A stretch of 28,253 nucleotides of DNA. Origin: JBOHWJ01 sp050736615 (GTDB lineage: Bacteria; Desulfobacterota; Binatia; Binatales; Binataceae). The position numbers and the translations under genes were made by a program. Below are positions 6,212-15,900 of the stretch, one piece after another. Where the stretch lies: the NCBI GenBank assembly GCA_050736615.1, contig JBOHWL010000057.1, positions 1 through 28,253 of the forward strand. The letters run 5' to 3'. The notes below the pieces were generated by a model. The model was not told the DNA's origin. It worked only from the letters and a program-made list of their open reading frames with translations, and ran no database searches. Each line of letters opens with the position of its first letter. Within the stretch, counting starts at the first letter, position 1.

Positions 6212-7864
6212 TCAAGTTGCCATCCGCGCCGCCATATGTTCGCCGATCATCACGGCGGTTAGGTGCGTGTTAGCCCGCACCATCAAGGGGATCACCGAAG
6301 CGTCGATTACGCGCAGGCCCTCAGTGCCAATCACCCGGCATTCCGCATCGACCACCGCGCCGTGATCGCTCCCCATGCGGCAGGTGCCCGCGGCATGCTG
6401 CACGTCGAAGCAGTTCGCCAAAATCCATTCATCCCTTGAACGCAGTTCGCGGACTCGCCTACTCGCTTCGCCTACGGCTCCGCTAATCGCCGGCAGCGCG
6501 CAGGCGATATCCCCGTTGCTCCCTGATCGGTGGACTTCGTTCAATGACTCGTGTGGTTGAATATAGGGACGCCCCTTGCGGCCCAGGTAAATGCGCTCGG
6601 CTATCGCACGCATCGAGCGATGGCATCCGAGTGCGCGCAAGCGTTCGATCGCGTCACGCATCCGGTGTAAATCACGCGAGTCTGAGAGCAGGTGGAAATG
6701 AATTGCAGGATTAGCTTCAGGATCGCGCGCGACGATCTTGAGCTCGCCACGCGAAAAACTTTGATACACCGCCGCCCATACATGGCCGTACGCCCGATCG
6801 GTTTGTTTCCCGCCGAGCAGATTGTAGGCGATCATGATCATGTCGTTGTGCCCGGTGCCATCCAGTCCTGAACTGTAGCGCACGCAGCAATTCGTATGTC
6901 GCGCCGCCAGGTCTTTGGCGCGCGCGTGCGGCTTGAGTTCGAGCACCAGGGATAATTGCGGATGCTCAAGCAGATTGCGTCCCACCGGGGCGTCGCATCT
7001 CACCGGGATCCCGAGTGGTTCGAGTATACTGGCCGGCCCAATTCCCGAGCGCATCAAAATGGCCGGCGAATGGATCGCGCCGGCGCTGAGAATGATCTCC
7101 CGCCCGGCGACATGCCGCCATTTCCCCGCGAATCGCACACGGACAGAGGTCGCCCGCCTGCGCTCGAAGGACACCTTGTCCACCAGGGCGTCGCCCACGA
7201 TCGTCAGGTTGGAGCGGCCGCGAGCCGGCTCGAGGTACGCGTCGTTGGTGGTCACGCGCGCGCCATCGCGACTGTTGATAGCGTAGGGCGACACCCCGCC
7301 GCTTCCGGGTGCGTTGTGATCGTCGGACCATCCGTAACCCAGGTCCACGGCGGCGTTCGCGACCGCGTGATCGACCGCGCCCCACAGGTTACGCGGCGCG
7401 CGATAGATTGGAATCGGCCCGCCGCGGCCGTGATACGGTTGATCACCAAATTCGGGATCGTCTTCCAATTTGATAAAGGCCGGCAGAACGTCGCTCCCGG
7501 ACCAACCCGCGCATCCGATTGCCGCCCATCGGTCGAAATCGTCCAGTGGCGGCCTGATCGCGATCTGACCGTTGATAGCGGAGCAGCCGCCCATCCCGCG
7601 TCCGCGCCAATAAACGATCGGTCGCTGATCCTCCGTTCGGTAACCCTTCAGTCCCGACCATTGATATCCCGGATAGTCGGCAATCAAAGGTCCCGGATTC
7701 GGTATGCGCATTTCATATGGCGCCTGGGCCGAACGGAAATCGGGCCCCGCTTCGAGCAGAAGCACGGTGCGATCCGGATGTTCCGAAAGCCGCGACGCCG
7801 TCACCGCGCCAGCCGAGCCGGCGCCGACGACAATATAGTCATATTCAGGATCCGCTGGATTCAT
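6212..7864 (-). CDS. GMC-family FAD-dependent oxidoreductase (choline/alcohol dehydrogenase-like)
   Basis: This 550-residue protein has the GMC layout. The N-terminal Rossmann dinucleotide motif YDYIVVGAGSAGAVTASRLS is followed by LLLEAG, then the RGRGMGGCSAINGQIAIR signature near residue 90, the second signature ILSAGAIHSPAILMRSGIGP, and the C-terminal HAAGTCRMGSD and RANTHLTAVMIGEHMA. Such enzymes oxidise primary alcohols, choline or polyethylene-glycol-type substrates with FAD. The catalytic His-Asn pair is plausible but the second signature region reads NTHLT. Residues about 461-475 are encoded by a dispersed repeat (6441-6484), making the segment before RDEWILANC longer than usual. It is read away from the efflux operon across a 378-nt intergenic region and may be co-transcribed with the flavin oxidoreductase. 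The substrate is unknown. Confidence 0.9.
   Translation of the reverse strand: MNPADPEYDYIVVGAGSAGAVTASRLSEHPDRTVLLLEAGPDFRSAQAPYEMRIPNPGPLIADYPGYQWSGLKGYRTEDQRPIVYWRGRGMGGCSAINGQIAIRPPLDDFDRWAAIGCAGWSGSDVLPAFIKLEDDPEFGDQPYHGRGGPIPIYRAPRNLWGAVDHAVANAAVDLGYGWSDDHNAPGSGGVSPYAINSRDGARVTTNDAYLEPARGRSNLTIVGDALVDKVSFERRRATSVRVRFAGKWRHVAGREIILSAGAIHSPAILMRSGIGPASILEPLGIPVRCDAPVGRNLLEHPQLSLVLELKPHARAKDLAARHTNCCVRYSSGLDGTGHNDMIMIAYNLLGGKQTDRAYGHVWAAVYQSFSRGELKIVARDPEANPAIHFHLLSDSRDLHRMRDAIERLRALGCHRSMRAIAERIYLGRKGRPYIQPHESLNEVHRSGSNGDIACALPAISGAVGEASRRVRELRSRDEWILANCFDVQHAAGTCRMGSDHGAVVDAECRVIGTEGLRVIDASVIPLMVRANTHLTAVMIGEHMAARMAT
6441..6484. repeat. Dispersed repeat copy embedded in the GMC gene
   Basis: The segment TTCGCGGACTCGCCTACTCG plus CTTCGC matches 23 of 26 positions of a non-coding copy starting at 16545. 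Both are followed, after a few variable bases, by CGGCTCCGCT. A third partial copy (CGCAGCTCGCGGACTCG-like) lies at 28231-28248. In the GMC frame it encodes GEASRRVREL with no break. Confidence 0.55.
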
Positions 7865-8144
7865 ATGGATATGGCTGCAGCGATGGTCTCATCTAAAGCG
7901 TACTACGCGTGTATGCCCACCGGCATCCTGTGACGGCGTTATTCCGATGTTACCGGCACGAATTCGCCCGCTGCTAACCCAGGAATTTAAATTCGCGTTC
8001 TTGCCACTCGTAGACTTGCGTCTAAAACATGCTTTGGGCGGCCACAGGCGATTATGTCCGAAAAAAGGCCGCAATGGCGCGTCATTACGCATTGCGCCAC
8101 TTGGTTGTCTTTATTGTAAATAACTACTTGATTAGTTTCAAACG

Positions 8145-8158
8145 TGACACAAATGTCA
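8145..8158. promoter_or_regulatory. Dyad TGACA-N4-TGTCA, candidate operator of the efflux operon
   Basis: Two perfect 5-bp arms flank CAAA and abut the putative -35 box at 8159. The position is right for a repressor controlling the pump operon. No regulator gene is adjacent, so the cognate protein would be encoded elsewhere. Confidence 0.35.
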
Positions 8159-8185
8159 TTGACGACGTACTAACACTGCTATAGA
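8159..8185 (+). promoter_or_regulatory. Candidate sigma-70 promoter of the efflux operon
   Basis: TTGACG (8159-8164) and TATAGA (8180-8185) are separated by 15 nt, slightly short, or 16 nt if the -35 is read one base earlier. They lie about 58 nt before the ATG at 8243, in the only AT-rich part of the region. Confidence 0.4.
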
Positions 8186-8242
8186 GCTATGGTGTTTTCA
8201 CGCCAGCCCCATAAGCTGAATTGAATACACCGGGAATTGGGC

Positions 8243-9442
8243 ATGGCCGAGAAAAACGCCATCAGCACGGAATCCGTCAACGATGGAGAACACGCGCGGT
8301 CCGAAGCTGGCGCGTCAAATCGCCCTGATTGCGTATTGCTGCGCGCCGAAATAGAAGCTCTGCGCCAGGAGTTCTATCGCCGGCTCGAGCGCGAGCCGGA
8401 CAGTATTTCCACGCGCGCCGATCGCCAGGACTCTGATCGGCCGCCACGAGGATTTTTCCGCCGGCTTCACGCGCATCCGGTTCTCTTTCTGCTCGGGTTA
8501 GCCGTGTTGATTTTCACCGGGTCGCAAACACTTCGCCTCTGGGCATATTTTCAATCATACCAAAGTACCGATGACGCGCTGATCGAAGCGCATATAGATC
8601 CGGTCAGCGCGCGAATTGCCGGAACCGTCGCCAAAGTCAATGTCGATGACAATGAATCCGTGCGAGCCGGCACCGTGCTCGCCACGATTGATCCGCGCGA
8701 CTATCTGATTACGGTTGCCAAGGCGCGGGCCACGCTCGCCGCGACGCAAGCGGAGGTAACGCAGACCTCGCGCAATTGGATTTCCGCGCAGGCGGAATTC
8801 AGAGCCGCGCAAGCGGCGGCTCTCAACGCGCAAAGGGACGCCGGCCGTTTCAGCCAACTGATGAAGCATCACGTCACTTCACCCCAGCGCTATGAGCAGT
8901 ATGTGTCGGTCGCGAAGGTTTCGTCCGCCACCGCCGACGCGGCGCGGATGGAGGATGCGGCACTGCAATCGGCGATCGCGGTGCGGCAGGCGAACGTGCG
9001 CGAGGCCAAGGCGGAACTCGCGCAAGCCCTGCTCGATTTGAGCTATACGAAACTCGTCGCGCCGATCGACGGAATCGTGGGCAAGCGGTCGGTCGAGGTC
9101 GGCCAGCATGTGAGGCCCGGCGAGGAGCTGATGGCGCTGGTGCCAACCCGCAAAGTGTGGGTGATGGCCGATTTCAAGGAGACGCAGCTTCGCCGGATGA
9201 AGACCGGAATGCGCTCGAGGGTCCACGTCGACGCCCTCGACCGCGACTATACCGGAACCGTCGCCAGTATGGCCGGAGCCGCCAGCGAACAGTACAGCAT
9301 TCTGCCGCCCGAAAATGCCACTGGCAATTATGTGAAAGTCGTGCAACGGATCGCCGTGCGCATCTATCTCAATTCCCGCCAGCCGGAGCTGAACCGTTTG
9401 CGTCCAGGGATGTCAGTCGAGGCCACGGTTTGGCTTAGATGA
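8243..9442 (+). CDS. HlyD/EmrA-family membrane fusion protein of a multidrug efflux pump
   Basis: This periplasmic adaptor (399 aa from ATG 8243; a TTG two codons earlier is possible) would link an inner-membrane DHA2 transporter to an outer-membrane channel. After a ~70-residue cytoplasmic N-terminus comes one membrane span (VLFLLGLAVLIFTG). The lipoyl half-motifs follow: STDDALIEAHIDPVSARIAG with AKVNVDDNESVRAGTVLATI, and later APIDGIVGKRSVEVGQHV. A long Ala-rich alpha-hairpin lies between them. The C-terminal beta-barrel ends near LRPGMSVEATVWL. GGGA-like purines precede the ATG. The stop overlaps the next start as ATGA, so the two pump genes are translationally coupled. Family identity is firm; the exported compound is unknown. 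Confidence 0.92.
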   Translation: MAEKNAISTESVNDGEHARSEAGASNRPDCVLLRAEIEALRQEFYRRLEREPDSISTRADRQDSDRPPRGFFRRLHAHPVLFLLGLAVLIFTGSQTLRLWAYFQSYQSTDDALIEAHIDPVSARIAGTVAKVNVDDNESVRAGTVLATIDPRDYLITVAKARATLAATQAEVTQTSRNWISAQAEFRAAQAAALNAQRDAGRFSQLMKHHVTSPQRYEQYVSVAKVSSATADAARMEDAALQSAIAVRQANVREAKAELAQALLDLSYTKLVAPIDGIVGKRSVEVGQHVRPGEELMALVPTRKVWVMADFKETQLRRMKTGMRSRVHVDALDRDYTGTVASMAGAASEQYSILPPENATGNYVKVVQRIAVRIYLNSRQPELNRLRPGMSVEATVWLR

Positions 9443-11058
9443 AGCTCGCACCTCAGGCGCGCTCGCGACCACTTCCAGCAGCGGCCTCATCTTTTCAATC
9501 CGCATGGACCGGTGGGCACAACCGCTGGGCGATCGCGCTGACGGTTACCCTCGCGACCTTCATGGAGGTGCTCGACACCAGCGTCGCGAATATCGCTCTG
9601 CCAAATATTGCCGGCAATCTGGCCGCGAGCCAGACCCAAAGCACATGGGTGCTGACCGCCTATCTGGTTGCTAACGCGATCGTGCTGCCGACCAGTGCAT
9701 GGATGGCGCTGAGGCTGGGGCGCAAACGTTTTTATATGGGATGTGTCGCGCTGTTCACGCTTAGTTCGGTGCTATGCGGTCTGGCGCCCAGCCTCGCCAT
9801 GCTGATCATCTGCCGGATTATGCAGGGTGCGGGCGGAGGCGGTTTGGGGCCCAGCGAACAGGGCATCCTGGCCGACACCTTCGTGCCTGCGGAGCACGGT
9901 ATCGCTTTCGCGACTTACGGCATGGCGGTAATTCTGGCGCCCGCGATCGGACCCACGCTCGGCGGCTGGATCACCGATCGCTACGACTGGCGCTGGATCT
10001 TCTTTATCAACGTTCCCGCGGGAATTCTCTCGCTGTTCCTGACGCATCGGCTGGTGCAGGACCCACCGTACCTGGCGCGAGAAAGGCTACGGGCGCGGCA
10101 CTCCGCGGTTGATTGGATCGGGCTGGTGCTGGTGGCGACGTTTCTCGGTTCCCTCCAGATTATGCTTGACCGCGGCGAGCAGGCGAATTGGTTCCAGTCC
10201 GCCAACATTCAGACGCTGGCTCTGACTTGCGTGCTCGGATTTGCGGCGCTCATCATCTGGGAAATCAGCCAGAAGAACCCCATCATCGATTTGCGACTGC
10301 TCCGTTATCGCAGCTTCGGCATTGCCAACCTGCTGATGTTCGCACTCGGATTTGTGCTCTATGGCAGCGTCGTATTGCTGCCGCAATTGATGCAAAACCT
10401 GATGGGCTATACGGCCGAGCTCGCCGGACTGGTACTGTCGCCCGGCGGTTTCGCGATGGTCGCGGTGATGCCGGTGGCGGGCGGCCTTGCGATGCTGTGC
10501 GACTCGCGCTGGCTGGTGGCACTGGGCTTCGCGGCTTCAGCCTTCGCGCTCTACCACATGACCACGCTCGATCTCGGGGCGAGTTTCCGCAGTCTGGTCG
10601 TCCTGCGAATTTATCAGGCCGGCACTTTGGCTTTTTTGTTCGTGCCGATCAATACGCTGGCGTATTCCGAAATTCCTGGCGAGCGCAATGATGATGTTTC
10701 GAGCATGATCAATCTGGCCCGCAATATCGGCGGTAGCGTCGGCATCGCGCTGACTTCCACACTCGTCACCCGCCGGACCCAATTCCACCAGCACACCCTG
10801 GCCGCAAACGTTACCTCTTACGACTACCAGGTGCGGGCCATGCATCATCACCTGGGCATTTTGCTATCGCGTGGCGGACTCGGCGTGGCTGGTTCGCATC
10901 AGGCCTTTATTCGGTTGTATGACTCGCTCCAGGCACAAGCGGCGATGATGGCGTACAACGACACGTTCTTCATCATGGCGGTTTTATGCGCCGCGATGGT
11001 GCCGCTGGCGTTTCTGATGAAGAAGAATGAAGTGGCACGCGGCGTCGTAATCGGCTGA
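9439..11058 (+). CDS. DHA2-family (EmrB/QacA-type) MFS drug:H+ antiporter
   Basis: This 539-residue integral membrane protein has the 14-span pattern of EmrB. Motifs include the span-1 LDTSVANIALPNIAGNLA, the cytoplasmic loop LRLGRKRFYMG after span 2, the GAGGGGLGPSEQGILAD region, and motif C GMAVILAPAIGPTLGGWI followed by YDWRWIFFINVPAGI. It would use the proton gradient to drive export together with the membrane fusion protein encoded immediately upstream (4-nt overlap). Its stop overlaps the next start (TGATG), so the patatin gene belongs to the same transcript. No outer-membrane channel gene is present in the window. The substrate is not predictable from sequence. Confidence 0.93.
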   Translation: MKLAPQARSRPLPAAASSFQSAWTGGHNRWAIALTVTLATFMEVLDTSVANIALPNIAGNLAASQTQSTWVLTAYLVANAIVLPTSAWMALRLGRKRFYMGCVALFTLSSVLCGLAPSLAMLIICRIMQGAGGGGLGPSEQGILADTFVPAEHGIAFATYGMAVILAPAIGPTLGGWITDRYDWRWIFFINVPAGILSLFLTHRLVQDPPYLARERLRARHSAVDWIGLVLVATFLGSLQIMLDRGEQANWFQSANIQTLALTCVLGFAALIIWEISQKNPIIDLRLLRYRSFGIANLLMFALGFVLYGSVVLLPQLMQNLMGYTAELAGLVLSPGGFAMVAVMPVAGGLAMLCDSRWLVALGFAASAFALYHMTTLDLGASFRSLVVLRIYQAGTLAFLFVPINTLAYSEIPGERNDDVSSMINLARNIGGSVGIALTSTLVTRRTQFHQHTLAANVTSYDYQVRAMHHHLGILLSRGGLGVAGSHQAFIRLYDSLQAQAAMMAYNDTFFIMAVLCAAMVPLAFLMKKNEVARGVVIG

Positions 11059-12902
11059 TGAAAACGGAGAAGGTCAACGGCGGGCGGATAGAACTTCCCG
11101 CCATTCAGCTGGAACCATCCGCAGGCGCGGAAGCCGAGATTGGCAGCAATCCCGCGGACATGGTCGCGGCGCTCAAGTCGCGCCTGGCCGCATTGCCATT
11201 GTTCAGAAATATAGCGCCGGCAAGCTTCGACCTGATGTGGGCGGAACTGTCGTGGTTTACCTTGCGCGGCGGCCTGACGCTATTCAGCGAGGGCGAGCCG
11301 GGTGACGCGCTGTACTTCGTTCTCAGTGGCCGCCTAGGCGTATTCACCACTACCGCCGACGGGGATGAACGCATGCTCGCCCAGGTTGGCCCGGACGAGA
11401 CCGTGGGCGAGATGGCCCTGGTCTCGGGTGAGGTGCGCTCAGCCTCGGTGATCGCGTTGCGCGACACCGAATTGCTGTGCATGCCAAAGGTGGCGTTTGA
11501 TCGCCTGCTCGCGCACGGCAATCAGGCGCATACTTTTCTGATTGACGTGCTCGTTCGAAGGCTGCGCGAAACCTCACATCGCTCGGTTATTGAAGAAGCG
11601 CCAAAGGCTATCGCGGTACTGCCAATTTCACCCAGCCTCGACGCCGGCAAGTTCGCGGCGACGATCGCGCGCGCGTTGACGGAGTTGGGCAGTAAGGTGT
11701 GCGTGCTGCGTCCTCAGCCGGTGCCGCATCCGGCCGAATGGTACGCCGCCATTGAACCAGCTGACGGCATGGTGGTTTACGAGGCGGACCACGACGGCTC
11801 GCAATGGACTCATCTTTGCCTGCGCCAGGCCGATCGCGTGCTGATGCTGGCGGACGCCGGTTCGCTCGCCGAGGTCCACGCCGATCGCACCCGGCAACTG
11901 CTGCGCGGCCGGCGGCCGGCGACGGTCGAATTGATCATTCTGCACGGCGCGGGCGTGCGTACTCCCAACTTAAATGGCATCCCGCTCGACACCTATCCCG
12001 CCGCCTCGCACAGCCATATGCGTGAAGGGAATCTTGCCGACATCGCGCGTGTGACCCGCACGATCCTAAATCGCGCTCCCGGCCTCGTGCTTTCCGGCGG
12101 TGGTGCGCGCGGCTTCGCCCATATCGGAGTAATCAAGGCTTTGAGTGAAGTCGGGGTGCCCCTGGATTACTTCGCTGGTGCCAGCATGGGCTCGATTATC
12201 GGCGCGGCCGCGGCCCTCGAATGGGATGAAGCTGAATGCCGCAAACATCTGGTGCCGGCCTTCGTCCAACAGAACCCGATCAACGACTACATGGTGCCGA
12301 TAGTTGCCCTGGCCAGAGGGCGCAAAGTCTCGCGTCTGCTACGAGAGCATTTCGGCGACGCCTTAATCGAGGAATGCTGGAAGCCATTTTTTTGCACCGC
12401 CTCCAATCTGAGCAGCGGGCAGGTTCGCGTATATCGGACGGGACCGCTATGGCAGGCCTTGCGCGCCAGTGTCGCCATTCCGGGGGTAATCACGCCGGTG
12501 ATCGAGCAGGGCGAAATCGTGGTTGACGGCGGCGTACTCAATAATATGCCGATTGACCTGATGCTGGCGATGCGGCGCGGGCCGGTCATCGCCGTCGACG
12601 TGATGCGCCATCACAGAATGACTGCCGGCCTGAGCAATCTTGAAGCGGCTTCATGGCGTCATCTGATACGTCCGGCGCGGCACGGCACCCCGAATATTGT
12701 CGCTTTACTGATGCGCGTCGGGACGGTCGGCAGTGAAGCTCAAATCCGGCAGCTCAAACCGCGGGTCGATTTGTTGATCGAACCGCCGCTCGAACACATT
12801 GGGACGCTGGATTGGAAGGCGTATGACCGGGCGGTCGAGAGCGGTTACCGCTACACGATGGAACTGCTGGAAAAACGCGATTCAGTCGCGCTGCGCATCT
12901 GA
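11058..12902 (+). CDS. Cyclic-nucleotide-binding patatin-like phospholipase (NTE/RssA family)
   Basis: This 614-residue protein begins with a cyclic-nucleotide-binding domain (about 40-170) containing FSEGEPGDALYFVLSGRLGV and VGEMALVSGEVRSASV. A middle region (about 185-330) resembles the degenerate ParA/MinD-like domain of bacterial NTE homologues. The patatin domain has the oxyanion loop LSGGGARGFAHIG (near 346), the nucleophile elbow GASMGS (near 373) and the catalytic DGG (near 490). It should hydrolyse phospholipid or lysophospholipid ester bonds at the membrane, possibly controlled by ligand binding to the N-terminal domain. A one-base overlap with the transporter gene puts it in the efflux operon, suggesting a link between membrane lipid turnover and export. 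That link is inference; the family assignment is strong. Confidence 0.92.
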   Translation: MKTEKVNGGRIELPAIQLEPSAGAEAEIGSNPADMVAALKSRLAALPLFRNIAPASFDLMWAELSWFTLRGGLTLFSEGEPGDALYFVLSGRLGVFTTTADGDERMLAQVGPDETVGEMALVSGEVRSASVIALRDTELLCMPKVAFDRLLAHGNQAHTFLIDVLVRRLRETSHRSVIEEAPKAIAVLPISPSLDAGKFAATIARALTELGSKVCVLRPQPVPHPAEWYAAIEPADGMVVYEADHDGSQWTHLCLRQADRVLMLADAGSLAEVHADRTRQLLRGRRPATVELIILHGAGVRTPNLNGIPLDTYPAASHSHMREGNLADIARVTRTILNRAPGLVLSGGGARGFAHIGVIKALSEVGVPLDYFAGASMGSIIGAAAALEWDEAECRKHLVPAFVQQNPINDYMVPIVALARGRKVSRLLREHFGDALIEECWKPFFCTASNLSSGQVRVYRTGPLWQALRASVAIPGVITPVIEQGEIVVDGGVLNNMPIDLMLAMRRGPVIAVDVMRHHRMTAGLSNLEAASWRHLIRPARHGTPNIVALLMRVGTVGSEAQIRQLKPRVDLLIEPPLEHIGTLDWKAYDRAVESGYRYTMELLEKRDSVALRI

Positions 12903-12986
12903 GTTCGTATTCACCACGCCGCGCTTCGTTATGATCTTTCAGAATGCCGGTTGGTAGCCAAACGTATTCGAGCTAGATTTATCCGC

Positions 12987-15900
12987 GTGCCACGATGTGA
13001 AAGCTGCGGAACCGAAAATCCGCCGGGCATGAAGTTTTGTGGCAATTGCGCCACTCCGCTCGCTAACAAATGCCCCCAGTGCGGATTCGACAATCCGGGA
13101 TCATTCAAATTCTGCGGCCAATGCGGTACGCCCTTGCGCGGCGCCCCCACGGCGGCGCCGAGTATCGCGCCGGCGCACGCGCCGGACATTCGTGTCGCAC
13201 CCGAGCGCACGGCAACCGAGTCGCTCGACGGTGAACGCAAGACCGTCACGGCGTTTTTCGCCGATATCAAAGGCTCGATGGAGCTGATGGAGGAACTCGA
13301 TCCCGAGCAGGCGCGCGCGTTGGTGGACCCGGCCTTGCGCCTGATGATCGACTCGGTGCGCCATTACGACGGCTATATCGTGCAATCGACTGGCGATGGC
13401 ATTTTCGCCCTGTTCGGCGCGCCGGTGGCGCACGAGGACCATGCGCATCGCGGCCTCTACGCGGCGCTCAAAACCCAAAGTGAGATGCGCGCCTACTCGT
13501 CTAGACTGCGCGAAGCAGGCAATCCACCGATCGAAATTCGCATCGGCCTGAATACTGGCGAGGTGGTGGTGCGTTTAATCCGCACGGATGATCAACATAC
13601 CGAATACACTCCGATTGGCCATTCGACCAGCCTCGCCGCGCGCATGCAGACACTGGCGCCGACCGGCTCGATCGCGATCACTGAAGCGACGCAAAAACTG
13701 GCAGCGGGCTATTTCGATTTGAAGCCGCTCGGCCCTACGCGCGTCAAAGGCGTGAGCGAGCCGGTGAACGTGTACGAGGTGCTGGGCCTCGGCGCCCTGC
13801 GCACGCGACTGCAAATCTCGGCCCAGCGCGGATTGTCAAAGTTCGTCGGACGGCATCATGAGATTGAGCAACTCCGTCATGGGCTCGGCCTGGCGCGCGC
13901 CGGCCACGGTCAGATCGTGGCGGCCGTGGCCGAAGCCGGCGTCGGCAAATCGCGCCTGTTCCACGAGTTCAAAAGCATGTCGCGCGACGACTGCTTCGTG
14001 ATGGAGGCGTTTTCGGTCTCGCACGGACGCGCCTCGGCCTATCTGCCGGTAATCGAGCTGCTCAAGGGCTACTTTCAGATCGCCGACCAGGATGACAGCC
14101 GCGCGCGACGCGAGAAGATCACCGGAAAAGTGCTGGCGCTCGACCGCGCGCTCGAAGACGCCCTGCCGTATCTGTTCGCCTTGCTGCGCGTCGAAGACCC
14201 GGCTTCCTGGAAGGACAGTCTCGATCGTTTGGACGATCATTTGCGCGAGGTGCGCACGGGCGGGAGTTCGCTGAACGAAATGGATCCGGCAATCCGGCGG
14301 CGACGCACGCGTGAGGCGATCAAAAGCCTGGTGCATCGTGAAAGTCTCAACCAGCCATTGCTGCTCATTTTCGAAGATTTGCACTGGATCGACGCTGAGA
14401 CCCAGGCCCTGCTCGATTTGCTGGCTGATAGTATCGGCACTGCGCGCATCCTGATGATGGTCAATTATCGTCCCGAATACACGCATCATTGGGGCAACAA
14501 GACCTATTACACACAATTGAGGCTGGATCCGCTCGGAAGTGAAAACGCGGCTGAAATGCTTTCCGAGTTGTTGGGCGCCGGCGAAGAAGTGCGCGCGCTC
14601 AAAGACATGATCATCGCGCGGACTGACGGCAATCCATTCTTTGTGGAAGAGATGGTGCAGGCATTGTTTGACCAGGGCGTGCTGGTGCGCAACGGCCAGA
14701 TCAAAGTGGCCAAACCGCTTGCCGCGTCACGGATTCCCACCACGGTACAGGGTATCCTGGCGGCGCGAATCGATCAGCTCGATCCGGCCGGAAAGGAATT
14801 GCTGCAAACTTTGGCTGTGATCGGCAAGGAGTTTCCGTTCGCGCTGGTGGCACGCGTCGCGGGATGGCCGCGCGATCAACTCATGTCCGAGCTGTCTAAA
14901 CTACAGTTAGTCGAATTTATCTACGAAAAGCCGGCTTTTCCGGAAAGCGACTATACCTTCAAGCACGCGCTCACGCAGGAGGTCGCCTACAATTCCGTGT
15001 TGCTCGAGCGCCGTCGTGAAGTCCATGAAAGGACCGCCGCCGCGCTTGAAGAAGTATTCGCCGGTCATCTGGATGACCATGCGGGGGAGCTCGCCTATCA
15101 CTACGGCGGCGGTGGCAACAGCGTGAAGGCGGTCCGCTTTCTCAAGCTTGCGGCGGAACAGGCACGCGCACGCTCCGCCTATGACGATGCGATCGGCTAC
15201 ACCAGTGAAGCGCTGCGCCTGATCGCCGCGATGCCTGAGTCGCGCGAGCGCGACCATGACGAAATTACGATTCTCGGCATTCGAGGTCCGCTTTTGGCCA
15301 CCATCCAAGGTTTTGCCAGCGCCGAGGTTGCCGAAAATCTGAACCGTGGGATGGCACTGTGCCAGCGTATCGGTGAAGGCCCGGAGATGTTCACCGTCAT
15401 GTATGGGCTGTGGAATTTCAATCTCGCGCGCAATCGCCTGCGCGACGCGGCGGAGCTGGCGGGAAAAATCCTGAATTTGTCACGCCTGATGAATGATGAG
15501 GTAGCACTGGCCGCCGCCCACTCCACCTTCGGCTCGACCTGCCAATGGCGCGGTGAGTTCAGCGCCGCCTGTGAACATTTCGGCCAGGCGATTGCCGTTT
15601 ATGACCAGGACATTATGCGCTATCTGCCGATGCCCCAGGCCGCGGTAGTGCCGTCGCGCGCGCAGATTTCATGGACGCTGTGGATGCTGGGTCATTCGGA
15701 TCAGGCTCTGGCGCGAAGCGAAGAGGCGCTGGAACTCGCGCACCGGCTCGGGCGCCCCTTCAGTATCGCCTTTGCCTTGATGTACGCGATCGCCCTGGGG
15801 CATTTTCGCGAGGACTATGCTGCTATCCGGCCTCGCGCCGAATCTCTCTTGGAAATCGCGCGCACGAGCGGATTCGCTTACTGGTCGGCGGTGGCTTCGA

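Larger units (their letters stand above)
7865..8242. other. Divergent intergenic region between GMC gene and efflux operon
   Basis: About 380 bases hold no supported gene. The right half is noticeably AT-rich and carries the promoter and dyad listed separately. The left half should carry the GMC promoter, but I see no clear -35/-10 pair there. Confidence 0.6.

Noticed and set aside
6956..7933. Plus-strand 325-codon frame opposite the GMC gene
   Set aside because: Antisense shadow of a clear GMC oxidoreductase; no recognisable motif or good start.
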